A stretch of 64,000 bases of DNA from assembly GCF_003234085.1 (NCBI RefSeq), contig NZ_QKSD01000002.1, forward strand, positions 124,001 through 188,000, given 5' to 3'. The position numbers and the translations under genes were made by a program. The notes under the pieces are model-generated. The model was given only the letters and a program-made list of their open reading frames with translations, did no database searches and was not told the DNA's origin. Within the stretch, counting starts at the first letter, position 1. Each line of letters starts with the position of its first letter. Shown here in pieces: positions 54,332 to 63,133 of the stretch. Source of the DNA: Curtobacterium sp. MCPF17_052. Lineage in GTDB: Bacteria; Actinomycetota; Actinomycetes; Actinomycetales; Microbacteriaceae.

Positions 54332-55702
54332 GTGGCGAGAGTTGGCGTGCACAAGGGGGGTGCGTGGGATCCGAGCATCGTTCGACGTGTGCTCGGCGTC
54401 GTTCCGCATGACCTGCCACCGGTCTCCGCGCCCGTCATCACGATCGACGGGATCATAGAAAACGACGCAACAGCGTGGCTCCGCGAGGTCGACGCACGCT
54501 CCGGCCTCCGCAGGACTAAAACGGCACTTACCCGCGCCGACAGCCTCCGCGCATTCTTAAACTACGTCCTTGCGCAAAACACGTCGATCCGCGGCGCAAC
54601 AAACGCGCACATCATCGGCTACATCCGCACCCGCACAACCGGACCGAGGCGAGTGTCCGGGAACACGATCGCTTCCGACCGCTCGACGATCCGCGGCTTC
54701 TACGAATGGCTGCGCGACGAGCGCGGCATACCCCTCCCGATCACACTCGACGAATTGCGGACTCCCAATGGTCCAGTCCTCTCAATGCGTGAAGGACGAG
54801 GTATTCCGAAGGCCAGTGCCGCCCAAACACCCCTCGAACCGCCGCAAATCGCCGAACTCCTCGCAGCCGCGACCACACGCAACAACGGCCAGAACTACAC
54901 AGCAGCCCGCGACGCAGCCTTCATCTCACTCGGACTCGCTTGCGGCGCTCGAGCCGACACCCTCGCTCACCTTCTCACCTATGAGATTCCGGCGTCCCCT
55001 CGACCCACCCCACGCAATCGCAAGCCAACTGAAGGCGACCTCATCGAGATCCGCCTTCCTGCCGCAGTGTCGAAGACCAATCGAGAAGTAGTCCTGCCCG
55101 CCATACGACGACACCTCGACCGTGTCCGCAGATTCATCAATCCGGAAACGGGGGCACGACGACACCAACTCGACCGGTGGACGCCTCCAAAGAACCCGAT
55201 CCGGGTGGCAACCGGGCCGACCGCAACGTTCCGCGGCATCGTTGACACGGACGGCAATCGGAGAAGCTTCAACACGATGACAGCAGAGGACCGACGGCGA
55301 CTCGTCACAGAAACCAACGAACCAGCGATGATCTTCCTGACAGTGCATCGAGGGCGCCCGCTGAGCGAACGCTCGGCCGAGGAGATCGTCAGCACCGTAT
55401 CCGCTGAAGCCGAGGACCGCGCTGAACAAGCCGGGACCGTCTTCCCCCACGTCACCACCCACGACCTCCGGGGAACCTACGCAACGCACCTCGCAGCGCT
55501 CTTCTACTTTGGAGTCCCGACCAGCGCTGGTCGAGACCTCGACGGCAAACCGCATCGCGTCAACATCCAAAGCGCTGTGAAGATGGCAGCAACCGGCCTC
55601 GGCCACATCAACGCGAGAACGACACAGCTCTACATCCAACAAGTCGGACTGATGGCCAGCCAATACTCGATCAATGCGTTCCTCGGGCGGGAACAGCAAT
55701 GA
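54332..55702 (+). CDS. Tyrosine-type site-specific recombinase
   Basis: DNA integrase of 456 residues. An N-terminal core-binding region (about 45-140, with LTRADSLRAFLNYVLAQNTSIRGAT) is followed by a catalytic domain retaining the full active set: Arg in CGARADTLAHLL (about 206), His and Arg in HDLRGTYATHLA (about 376), His in GLGHINARTTQLYI and the nucleophilic Tyr (about 434). GGGAGGT seven bases upstream selects GTG 54332. GC is clearly lower and codon use more relaxed than in flgE. The next gene overlaps its stop (ATGA). It marks the left end of the foreign segment. Confidence 0.88.
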   Translation: MARVGVHKGGAWDPSIVRRVLGVVPHDLPPVSAPVITIDGIIENDATAWLREVDARSGLRRTKTALTRADSLRAFLNYVLAQNTSIRGATNAHIIGYIRTRTTGPRRVSGNTIASDRSTIRGFYEWLRDERGIPLPITLDELRTPNGPVLSMREGRGIPKASAAQTPLEPPQIAELLAAATTRNNGQNYTAARDAAFISLGLACGARADTLAHLLTYEIPASPRPTPRNRKPTEGDLIEIRLPAAVSKTNREVVLPAIRRHLDRVRRFINPETGARRHQLDRWTPPKNPIRVATGPTATFRGIVDTDGNRRSFNTMTAEDRRRLVTETNEPAMIFLTVHRGRPLSERSAEEIVSTVSAEAEDRAEQAGTVFPHVTTHDLRGTYATHLAALFYFGVPTSAGRDLDGKPHRVNIQSAVKMAATGLGHINARTTQLYIQQVGLMASQYSINAFLGREQQ

Positions 55703-56886
55703 GGATGGACAACGACCGCGCCTACCTCAGAGCGCGAAACACCGACCAACGCGGAGTCAACCCCAACTTCATCACAGAAGCCACGAGGACCTCGAGCGGG
55801 GATGTTCGCCTCATCGTCAGCGGGTCACGGGATCCGATCCTGATCAAGCAACTTCGCCTGAACGATGCGGGGGATCAGCTCACTGAGCATCTGCTGATGT
55901 CAATTCACTTGCATGGCGGCACGTGGACATCCTCACAGACGGTGCTAACCCTGGCAAACCGGGCCGGGAGGTTTCTGTCGATACTTTCGCGAGAGACAGG
56001 ATCCATAAGTCTAAGTGATGCGACACTGGATGTATCCGTCCTCTGGAGCGCAATCAACGGCGCCGCTAAGAATCATGGCGACCGCCGGAACTTGCGCCGA
56101 TGTGTGTGTGGCGCATTGGAACGGTGTCATCCGAACGGAGCAGCGCTTTCGGAAGCCCTGTTCAGCTACACGATTCCCGTCACAAAGCCAGCGGTAACCG
56201 GCTACTCGCCGGACGTCGTGGACGCCATCGAAGCCATGATGAAGGACCAGGTGGCCGCCTGGTTCCAGCGCTACCGAAGAGCAGTCCAGGACGCATACGG
56301 AAGCCTGCCACAAGACTGGCTACAACTCGACGCGTCTGACCTCGCCCCGCAAGAAACGGCGCTCCCGAAGAGATTTGCGACCACCGAGGACGAACTCGTC
56401 CCAGCGATGATCCTGCTCGCCACCCTCGACAATCTCGGACCCAACCTGGGGATCATCCGATCATTCACCTCCGATTCCGTCGAGCGATCGAGCGAGATAG
56501 CTGGATTCGCGACCGGCGTCAAGGCACGCAACAATCAAGTTATTCGAACACCAGCGCCGGCGGGTGGACTCTTCAGTTTCGTCGGACTCCTTGACTTCGT
56601 CACTGCAGCCACGAGCGTCGACCGTGCGTTCCGCCAACACTCTTTCGACTTCGACCGTCTGCTTTTCATCCCGACCGGAGCTGACGGAGTGCTTGACCAT
56701 GCACCTATCGGCAAGTGGTGGTCGTCGCAAGTCGCAGCTGCGGCTGATCGGCGCGATCTCCCGGATTCCATCAGTTTTCGCAAGCTGAGGAAGGGTGCCG
56801 CAAACCGCGGAAGAAGCTCCGGGCAGCGGATCATTGGCCAGCCGTCGCTATGCGAACACTCCAGACTGGACGGGGCTCCTCCGTGA
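55699..56886 (+). CDS. Recombinase partner protein, probably C-terminally altered
   Basis: A 395-residue protein translationally coupled to the recombinase (ATGA overlap), as in systems where two or three recombinase proteins act together. Visible: a GTWTSSQTVLTLANRAGRFLSILS core-binding-like segment and, near the C-terminus, LPDSISFRKLRKGAANRGRSSG, which recalls the HxLR region of recombinase-like partners. The last 20 or so residues (IIGQPSLCEHSRLDGAPP) read through DNA that encodes the start of the SIR2-like protein in another frame, so the natural C-terminus appears to have been replaced. No catalytic tyrosine is identified. Function is inferred from context. Confidence 0.6.
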   Translation: MRMDNDRAYLRARNTDQRGVNPNFITEATRTSSGDVRLIVSGSRDPILIKQLRLNDAGDQLTEHLLMSIHLHGGTWTSSQTVLTLANRAGRFLSILSRETGSISLSDATLDVSVLWSAINGAAKNHGDRRNLRRCVCGALERCHPNGAALSEALFSYTIPVTKPAVTGYSPDVVDAIEAMMKDQVAAWFQRYRRAVQDAYGSLPQDWLQLDASDLAPQETALPKRFATTEDELVPAMILLATLDNLGPNLGIIRSFTSDSVERSSEIAGFATGVKARNNQVIRTPAPAGGLFSFVGLLDFVTAATSVDRAFRQHSFDFDRLLFIPTGADGVLDHAPIGKWWSSQVAAAADRRDLPDSISFRKLRKGAANRGRSSGQRIIGQPSLCEHSRLDGAPP

Positions 56887-58351
56887 TTTTGCTGACACGA
56901 TCGGCCGCCCGTACGAGCGTTATGCCTCGGATGCGAACGGACACCTTCCCACCGTCGCCAGTCTTATCGGGGAAGACTTCCGCGACATCTGGTGGGAATC
57001 AGACGCGTTCGCGAGCAGTCGCTCGAAGTACCCATCTCCGGCCACCCGCCTGTCGCCGCTCAAGATCGAGGTGGCTCAGAAGTTTGATGATATAACGCCA
57101 GACCTGCCGAAAGACGGCCCCCTCAACGATGAACTTGAGGCCCTGCGCGTGGCGGTCGTCGAGGGCATCATAACCACAAACTATGACACCGCCCTCGAGT
57201 ATGTCTTCCCGGACTTCACTACCTATGTCGGTCAGGATCAACTCCTCTTCAAAGATCCGTTTGGCGTTGCAGAGATCTATAAGATCCACGGCAGCGCGAT
57301 TGACCCAGAGAGCTTGGTTCTAACGGCCGCTGACTACGACAAGTTCGATGAGCGAAACCCATACCTTGCGGCGAAGTTGCTCTCGATATTCGTGGAACAC
57401 CCCATCATCTTTTTGGGCTATTCGATGTCCGATGACAACGTTCGCCAGATTGTGACCAGCATTGCATCGGTTCTCACCGCCGATAACCTAGACCGCCTTG
57501 CCGACCGCTTGATCTTTGTGAACTGGCGACCGGGCGCTGAAGCTACGCTCGCCTTCGGAAACTTTGATGTTGGGTCCACTGTGGTGCCTGTTCGATACGC
57601 CACGGTTCCGGACTATCTCACGGTATTCCGCGTCCTTAGCCAGCTAAAGCGGCGTTTCCCGGCGCGAGTCCTGCGCCACTTGAGGGAAGAAGTATACGAA
57701 CTGGTGCGCACGAGCGAGCCCTCCGCGACGGTGATGGTTGCTGACCTCGAGTCGGACACCGACATCAGCGAAATCGACGTCGTCATTGGTGTCGGAGTGC
57801 AAAAGAGACTTGGGGAATCGGATCGCATCAGTGGTAAGGGGCTTATCGGACTAAAGCGCCGAGATCTGCTCGACGACGTCCTGCATTCCACGCTCGACCC
57901 GGCTGACTACCTGGAGATTGTTCGCGAGGTGCTGCCGATAGTTGGCCCACCACGAACGCATGCCCCAGTGTTCAAGTACCTACGCGGTGCAGGCTTTCTC
58001 ACTGCCGAGGGAAACCTCCACGACGATGCAGACGTGCCGAAATCGGTGCGTGCAAAGGCCAGGCTTGGCATTGGACCGCTGCGCAATAAGGGGTACTTCG
58101 CCGAACGTGCAGCCCGGATTCGGGCGAAGCACAGCGACCTCGCCGCACTGATAACAGACGCTCGCCTCACGGACACACTTCTCGTCATCCCGAACCTTGA
58201 ACCGGATGACGTCGATATTGACGTTCTCAGAAACTTCCTCGTGGAACACTGGGACCTGCTGGACGAGGGCAAGGTCACGGATGCGACTCAATGGGTGAAA
58301 TGCGTGTGCTTCTATGATTTTCTTGCAAACCGCACGGCTCCAACTGCATAG
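56795..58351 (+). CDS. SIR2-like (SIR2_2 type) defence-associated protein, N-terminus possibly truncated
   Basis: A 518-residue protein with an N-terminal SIR2-like NAD-binding fold, the type found in anti-phage NADases. Motifs: GSGSLASRRYANTPDWTGLL (about 10-29) for the nucleotide loop, TTNYDTALE (about 125), YKIHGS (about 162), IIFLGYSMSDDNV (about 203-215). The C-terminal half (from about 290) is unrecognised. Only nine residues precede GSGS, so the usual first beta strand is missing; a stop codon lies directly upstream of GTG 56795, and the start is inside the recombinase-partner gene. It may be a truncated, inactive copy. Confidence 0.68.
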   Translation: MPQTAEEAPGSGSLASRRYANTPDWTGLLRDFADTIGRPYERYASDANGHLPTVASLIGEDFRDIWWESDAFASSRSKYPSPATRLSPLKIEVAQKFDDITPDLPKDGPLNDELEALRVAVVEGIITTNYDTALEYVFPDFTTYVGQDQLLFKDPFGVAEIYKIHGSAIDPESLVLTAADYDKFDERNPYLAAKLLSIFVEHPIIFLGYSMSDDNVRQIVTSIASVLTADNLDRLADRLIFVNWRPGAEATLAFGNFDVGSTVVPVRYATVPDYLTVFRVLSQLKRRFPARVLRHLREEVYELVRTSEPSATVMVADLESDTDISEIDVVIGVGVQKRLGESDRISGKGLIGLKRRDLLDDVLHSTLDPADYLEIVREVLPIVGPPRTHAPVFKYLRGAGFLTAEGNLHDDADVPKSVRAKARLGIGPLRNKGYFAERAARIRAKHSDLAALITDARLTDTLLVIPNLEPDDVDIDVLRNFLVEHWDLLDEGKVTDATQWVKCVCFYDFLANRTAPTA

Positions 58352-58553
58352 TCGGGTGCATATCGTTCACGGTCTTTGCGACTGTCGAGCTCCTGTTGCG
58401 CGAGACCCTCGGCCGGCACGCCCGTCGACGCTGTGCGAAGCTAATCGCACGGAGACTGATCAAGACTGAGCAGTCGTGGACTCGGTTCACAATCGGCCAT
58501 CGGACGACGGCCAGGTCGTGAGCTACGGGGACCACGCGCACGAGCCGGTCGTT

Positions 58554-58721
58554 TTAGTGCGAGCCTCGGGGACGGCACAGGCCGCCCACGACTGCGACCA
58601 TCACGCGGACCATCGATACTGCGAGGCCGATGTGCGGAGTGCCGGTGAGCTGCAGGACAACACCGATCACGAAAGCGATCGGACCCAGGAGGAGTGCCGC
58701 GAGCCAGCCCGGAACTTTCAT
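58554..58721 (-). CDS. 55-residue two-helix membrane protein
   Basis: A very small protein with two hydrophobic helices: WLAALLLGPIAFVIGVVLQL and IGLAVSMVRVMVAVVGGL, ending in a basic tail CRPRGSH. Hydrophobic periodicity and codon choice look real although it is short. The 24-bp motif lies 30 bases upstream of its ATG (58721). Small membrane proteins are common in defence islands, but a role is not shown. Confidence 0.5.
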   Translation of the reverse strand: MKVPGWLAALLLGPIAFVIGVVLQLTGTPHIGLAVSMVRVMVAVVGGLCRPRGSH

Positions 58722-58751
58722 GAGCCGAGCCTGCCACTGGCGTTCCCGCGC

Positions 58752-58775
58752 GTCCGTTAGCCAACCGGCTTACGG
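58752..58775 (-). repeat. 24-bp motif, copy 1
   Basis: Plus-strand sequence starts GTCCGTTAGCC and ends GGCTTACGG; with the following AC it is almost fully palindromic. It lies 30 bases upstream of the minus-strand start at 58721. Related copies at 63110, 63602 and 63829. Confidence 0.55.
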
Positions 58776-58817
58776 ACAGCCTTCAGTAGCTTTGCGGACC
58801 GTTACCGACGTCACAAC

Positions 58818-58925
58818 ATGACCGACTCTGATAGGCCTCGCGAGAGCTGGGAGCAGCGGGTGATGCGTATCGCCGACACGACGGACGTCGAGGAGCGCCG
58901 AATTGCAGGTGGTGCACCCGGCTAG
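58818..58925 (+). other. Possible 35-codon ORF or gene remnant
   Basis: ATG to TAG encodes MTDSDRPRESWEQRVMRIAD followed by TTDVEERRIAGGAPG. Hydrophilic, no recognised domain; the region 58352-59055 otherwise holds only the small membrane gene. It could be the start of a deleted gene. Confidence 0.25.
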
Positions 58926-59055
58926 GTAACCCCGTGCCTCCCTGAGCTTCCACGTCGCAGCGCCCGGGGACCCTCACGCTGCCCATTGCCTAGGAGCTAA
59001 AAGAACCTGGCCGCAACCTTGCCCGTGGACGGAACGGATAGGCGAAGATGAACTC

Positions 59056-60477
59056 ATGCTCATCGTCGTCCTCGACACCAACGCCGTGCACCGGGATCCT
59101 TGGTTGACTCGAGACGTTGCACCGAAGCTCATCCAGCTGGCTGCTTCAGAAGTATGTGAGATCGTGTATCCGCAGGTAGTGATCAAGGAGCTGACGCGTC
59201 AGCGGATTGAGAGCGCACGAGAGGCCCTTGACTCTGCAGCAGCCGGCGTGGAGCAGATGGGGGCTGCCGGCATCAACGTCGCCGAGACAGTAACTCTCCT
59301 GCAGAATGCTCACGATCGGATCGAGTCTGATATCGACAACGCCTTCGTCGAGGTGCTGGCGAAGCCTGGCGTCCGCGACGTTCCTGTGCCGGAAGTGAAG
59401 ACCACGGACCTGCTCGGCCGCGACCTGGGACGCCGGCGACCGTTCCTCGAGATCGAGCAAGGCAAGACGAGAAAATCCCTCGGCTTCCGCGACGTGCTGA
59501 TCTGGGAGAGCGTGCTGGAGGTTCTTCAGACGTCTAACTCAGGAGACACGGTGTTGTTCGTGACTTTCGACGGGGGCTTCATCGCCGATGACAAGAAGTC
59601 CCTGCATGCCGACCTGCTAGAGGACCTCGACGGATTCGGTATCCCGAGGGAAAGAATCCGACTGGCGCGGGGGGTTCCGGAAGCCATCTCCCTCATCGAG
59701 GACCTCGTGGCCGATACGGTTTCTCAGCCTTCGGATCACGCGCCAGAAACAATGTCCCCCTCACGGACGCCCGACGACGCGCAGGGCGAAAGATCCGCGG
59801 TCTCAGAGGGCGCCCCTGCGCCCGACGAGCCGGAGCTTCCCGCAGTAGAAGACCTCGACGACACAGCGCCCGGGGGGAACCCGGTCGAGATTGCGGTTGA
59901 CGAGCTGAAGCAGGACCGCCCCGGCGTATCCCGCGCAGCCCTTGTCGAAGCAGCCACCGATGCGCTTTACGGCCTCGTCAACGAAGACGTCTCCGAGCAG
60001 CTCGCCTACGGCGGAGACTACGAGTACCCGTCGTTTGTGAAGTTCACGGTCCCCCTCCCCGAAGGTGGCACCATCGCGGCCATCGATCAGACCACAGAGT
60101 TCTCTTTCAAAGAGAGCGAGCAGTCGGCTGACGTGCTTGTGGGAACTGCTGAAGCGGTAATCACGATCGAGGGCGGTCTCTACCGGGGGGACTGGTTCGA
60201 GGTCGAGGGAGCCGTCAGCATTTCGGGACAGCTCAGCGATCACTACCTGGACGCCAGTGCCGAGGTGGAGGTCGAAGTCAGGGTCGAGATTGACATTGAA
60301 GGCGGCGAGACCAACGTCCTGGACATCGTCCTGGAGGATCTGCCGACCCCGCCAGTGAATGGTGCCGATCAACTAGAGTTCGACTTCTTCGATGTCGACC
60401 AACCCGACGCGGGGGACGAGCGGCCCTCCGACGAGAGCGAAGCGGTCGCGGACCGCCGAGGCGAGACGTCCGGATGA
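59056..60477 (+). CDS. PIN-domain protein with acidic linker and beta-rich C-terminal domain
   Basis: Probable metal-dependent RNase of 473 residues. The N-terminal PIN domain (about 1-215) has the first catalytic Asp in VVLDTNAVHRDPW, Glu in VVIKELTRQRIE, Asp in GFRDVLIWESVLEVL and Asp in FVTFDGGFIADDKK: the standard acidic quartet. The plan resembles DUF4935-type PIN proteins. A Pro/Glu/Asp linker (about 225-290) leads to an unrecognised C-terminal domain with EYPSFVKFTVPLPEGGTIAA and repeated beta strands (SADVLVGTAEAVITIEG, ASAEVEVEVRVEIDI). No antitoxin gene is adjacent, so it is not an ordinary VapBC toxin. GC is below the core genome. Confidence 0.75.
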   Translation: MLIVVLDTNAVHRDPWLTRDVAPKLIQLAASEVCEIVYPQVVIKELTRQRIESAREALDSAAAGVEQMGAAGINVAETVTLLQNAHDRIESDIDNAFVEVLAKPGVRDVPVPEVKTTDLLGRDLGRRRPFLEIEQGKTRKSLGFRDVLIWESVLEVLQTSNSGDTVLFVTFDGGFIADDKKSLHADLLEDLDGFGIPRERIRLARGVPEAISLIEDLVADTVSQPSDHAPETMSPSRTPDDAQGERSAVSEGAPAPDEPELPAVEDLDDTAPGGNPVEIAVDELKQDRPGVSRAALVEAATDALYGLVNEDVSEQLAYGGDYEYPSFVKFTVPLPEGGTIAAIDQTTEFSFKESEQSADVLVGTAEAVITIEGGLYRGDWFEVEGAVSISGQLSDHYLDASAEVEVEVRVEIDIEGGETNVLDIVLEDLPTPPVNGADQLEFDFFDVDQPDAGDERPSDESEAVADRRGETSG

Positions 60478-60482
60478 CAATC

Positions 60483-61622
60483 GGCGGTTTCAAGGGGTCG
60501 TTGCAACGGGTGGTTGTTTCGTGTCCGAGAGTTGTTCCGCCCCGGGTCTGATGGAGGCTCTCAATCCACGGGAGGATGGGAGTCATGGGAGCACCGAGGA
60601 AGTACCCGGAGGAGCTTCGGGAGCGAGCGGTCCGACTCGCGGTGGAAGCGCGCCGCGACCCGAACACCAGAGGCGGTGCGCTACGTCGGATCGGTGAACA
60701 GCTCGGGATCAATCCGCAAGACACTGCGGAACTGGGTGCAGCAGGCCGAGATCGACGCGGGTGACCGGCCCGGCGTCACGACCGACGACGCGCAGCGGAT
60801 TGCGGAACTCGAACGCGAGGTTCGGGAGTTGCGGCGGGCGAATCAGATTCTGAAGTCGGGGTCGGCTTTCTTCGCGGCGGAGCTCGACCGCCCCTCCAGC
60901 AGATGACGCAGTTCATCGACGCGCATAAGCACGAGTTTGGGGTCGAGCCGATCTGTCGCACGTTGCAGGTCGCCCCGTCGAGCTACTACGCGGTGAAGGT
61001 CAGACCACCGTCGGCGCGGTCGATCAGTGACGCTGCCCGCACGGTCGAGGTCGAGCGGGTGCACCGGACCAACTACGGCGTTTACGGCGCCCGGAAGGTA
61101 CACGCACAGCTACGGCGGGAGGGGCACGTGATTGCCCGCTGCACCGTTGAGCGACTCATGCGGTCCACCGGACTGCACGGCGTGTCCAAGCGGAAGGGGC
61201 CGAAGACGACGATTCCGGGCCCGGTCGGGGACCGGCCGGCGGATCTGGTGCAGCGGGCGTTTACCGCGACCGGCCCGGACCAGCTCTGGGTCGCCGACAT
61301 CACCTACATCCGCACCTTCTCCGGGTGGGTCTACGCCGCGTTCGTCACGGACGTGTTCTCCCGCCGCATCGTCGGCTGGCAGCTATCGAAGAACATGCGC
61401 ACCGACCTCGTCCTCGACGCCCTCGAGATGGGCATCTGGACCCGGCAACGCGAGAACCGAGATCTGTCACAGCTGATCCATCACAGCGATCGAGGAGTCC
61501 AATACCGAGCTATTCGCTACACGGACCGGCTCGCTGAGGCCGGTGCGGTCGCGTCCGTTGGGTCCAAGGGCGACAGCTATGACAATGCCCTCGCGGAGGC
61601 GGTGAACTCGATCTTCAAGGCC
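60483..61622 (+). mobile_element. Decayed IS3-family insertion sequence
   Basis: A left-end-like stretch (GGTTTCAAGGGGTCGTTGC from about 60484) leads into orfA and orfB in the usual IS3 order. orfA carries a frameshift and orfB loses its C-terminus, where the homology stops at about 61622. No right inverted repeat was found, so this is a truncated, immobile remnant. Confidence 0.72.
60585..60906 (+). pseudogene. IS3 transposase orfA, frameshifted
   Basis: Encodes MGAPRKYPEELRERAVRLAV and an N-terminal helix-turn-helix as in IS3 OrfA. At about 60716-60720 the frame breaks: GEQLGINP continues in one frame, whereas TLRNWVQQAEIDAGD and the leucine-zipper-like ELEREVRELRRANQILKSGSAFFAAELDR continue in another. 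A single inserted base explains it. The second part ends in an ATGA overlap with orfB. Confidence 0.75.
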
Positions 61623-61679
61623 GGATCACCCGCCGCGACCGCATCACGAGCGAGCACGGACACGCACACCAACCGGTAG
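60903..61679 (+). pseudogene. IS3 transposase orfB, 3' truncated
   Basis: Integrase-core transposase. DDE residues are seen in LWVADITYIRTFSGWVYAAF, LIHHSDRGVQY and YDNALAEAVNSIFKA, and the HTH_21 region NYGVYGARKVHAQLRREG is intact. Normal OrfB proteins continue some 60-70 residues past FKA (with a WFNHRRLH-type motif); here the frame ends in unrelated GSPAATASRASTDTHTNR. A different frame through the following DNA ends in IVEPLPAEAIRAK at 61743 and may be a fragment of the gene into which the element once fell. Confidence 0.75.
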
Positions 61680-61729
61680 AGGCGACGAGAAGTACACCTC
61701 GATCGTCGAACCCCTGCCGGCGGAGGCGA

Positions 61730-62560
61730 TTAGGGCGAAATGAGCTGCTGAAGATGCAACTGCGCGCCAAGATAGTCCGACGCGAGGTACGCACTTCGGG
61801 CTTGATCAGCTCGCGAGGCAGCCCTCTCTGCATACAGCCGCGCGAGCGGGAGAAGCGAGTCGCCTGCCGCGGTGATCCGGCGGCCATCAAATCGGCTCGG
61901 GTCGTTCAACCCGGCGAGCTCGATCGCGTTGAGCCAGGAGAAGAAGCCCGTCAGGTCCAGCATCATCGCGAACGGTTGGTGCTCACGCAGGTACTTCGCC
62001 GCACGCAACTCCAGGTACAGCGACGTGATCGGCGCCCCCGACCGGTACTTCCACAACTTCACAAGTCGCACGAAATCCTTGGTCCGCGGGATCAGATCAC
62101 GGGTGCCGTTGACGTACTCGTTGTGCTTCAACGGACTCGACTTCACCCACCCGGTGCCCTTCGGATCAGGGATCCAATAGTCATCATCGCTAGTGACGTG
62201 CGCCGGCATGACCTCCGTTGACGGTCCACTGGGCCATTCGATGCGCACCCCGGGACGGTCGATCGTGACCGACCGTGCGGACCACCGAAGCTTGTCCGCC
62301 AGGACGTTCTTGAGCTCCAGGATGTCCTCGTAGCTCTGGCTCGGACGGACATGCCGCATCGATGCGAAGTAGTCGACGTCGCTCCACACACGGAGGGCGG
62401 TCCCATGGGACCAGGACCCAGTCTCAAAGATCCGAAACGCGTCCATTCCGGACACGACGGCATCCTGAATGGCGGTTCGATGGGCACTCGCGACCGTGCG
62501 GTCCTCCGCTGAGGGCGTCATTGCAGCGACAGCATCATCCAAGTAGCTCTGAACGGTCAT
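61730..62560 (-). CDS. CD-NTase-like nucleotidyltransferase (SMODS type)
   Basis: A 276-residue protein of the pol-beta/OAS-like fold. The signature is GSWSHGTALRVWSDVDYF: GS (48-49) and the DVD metal-binding pair (61-63). The third acidic position appears to be Glu in STEVMPAH instead of the usual Asp, followed by YWIPDP. The C-terminal helical part contains VRLVKLWKYRSG and LYLELRAAKYLRE, as in CBASS synthases. Coupled by a TGATG overlap to the SLATT-like gene upstream. It likely makes a nucleotide signal that activates the membrane partner. Activity cannot be judged here. Confidence 0.72.
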   Translation of the reverse strand: MTVQSYLDDAVAAMTPSAEDRTVASAHRTAIQDAVVSGMDAFRIFETGSWSHGTALRVWSDVDYFASMRHVRPSQSYEDILELKNVLADKLRWSARSVTIDRPGVRIEWPSGPSTEVMPAHVTSDDDYWIPDPKGTGWVKSSPLKHNEYVNGTRDLIPRTKDFVRLVKLWKYRSGAPITSLYLELRAAKYLREHQPFAMMLDLTGFFSWLNAIELAGLNDPSRFDGRRITAAGDSLLPLARLYAERAASRADQARSAYLASDYLGAQLHLQQLISP

Positions 62561-63069
62561 CAGGCGTCCACCCGATGAGTCTGACCGCCGTCGCGCTCGA
62601 TGTTCCGTTTCGCCCGGCGATAGGCCCACCGCGGCGTCGGGTCGGCCCGTTCACGCGCAGCGTCGAGCTGTGACGCAATCACATCAAGACGATCCCGGAG
62701 AACCGAGTCGTCAGTCGACGTCAGCGCGTCGACGCGTCGTAACCGCCGTGCTCGGTCCTGGACCGAAAGGAACTGCACCGCAACTGATTGCGCACGTTCC
62801 GCCCGCTTCGCAGGACGCAGCGTTCCGTGAACGCCCGTTGCTGCTGCTGCCAGTAACGCCAGCCCACCGGCGAGGTACTGCAACGCGTCCGTTGCGAACG
62901 TCAGCACACCGCCGACAGCACTTCCCACAGCGATGACGCTTCCCAAACCCCAGCTCCATCCGGTCCACAGCTTCGCCGCTTCAAGGTTCCCCTGTTGCCC
63001 GAATGTCGCGTTCTCCTCGAGGCGATCAGCCTCAGCGCGGATCTCGTCGCGCACACCCCGATCAGCCAT
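62560..63069 (-). CDS. SLATT-like two-helix membrane effector
   Basis: A 169-residue protein: a charged N-terminal helix (MADRGVRDEIRAEADRLEEN), two membrane helices (WTGWSWGLGSVIAVGSAVGG, about 37-58, and LQYLAGGLALLAAAATGVHG, about 63-82), and a helical cytoplasmic tail beginning RPAKRAERAQSVAVQFLSV (about 85-165). This matches the layout of SLATT-domain proteins, proposed pore-forming effectors linked to nucleotide-signal synthases. Neither ATG 63069 nor GTG 63096 has a clear ribosome binding site. A 24-bp motif is 40 bases upstream. Confidence 0.7.
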   Translation of the reverse strand: MADRGVRDEIRAEADRLEENATFGQQGNLEAAKLWTGWSWGLGSVIAVGSAVGGVLTFATDALQYLAGGLALLAAAATGVHGTLRPAKRAERAQSVAVQFLSVQDRARRLRRVDALTSTDDSVLRDRLDVIASQLDAARERADPTPRWAYRRAKRNIERDGGQTHRVDA

Positions 63070-63109
63070 GCGCAAGAATCTATGCGTCCTACGCACGTCC
63101 GTTCAACCA

Positions 63110-63133
63110 GTCTCGATAGTCGATCCGCTACCG
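63110..63133 (-). repeat. 24-bp motif, copy 2
   Basis: Plus-strand sequence GTCTCGATAGTC then GATCCGCTACCG; 40 bases upstream of the SLATT-like start. Same length and spacing of conserved blocks as copies at 58752, 63602 and 63829. Confidence 0.6.

Noticed and set aside
58476..58760. 94-codon plus-strand open frame
   Set aside because: His/Asp/Arg-rich antisense translation of the minus-strand 55-residue membrane protein.
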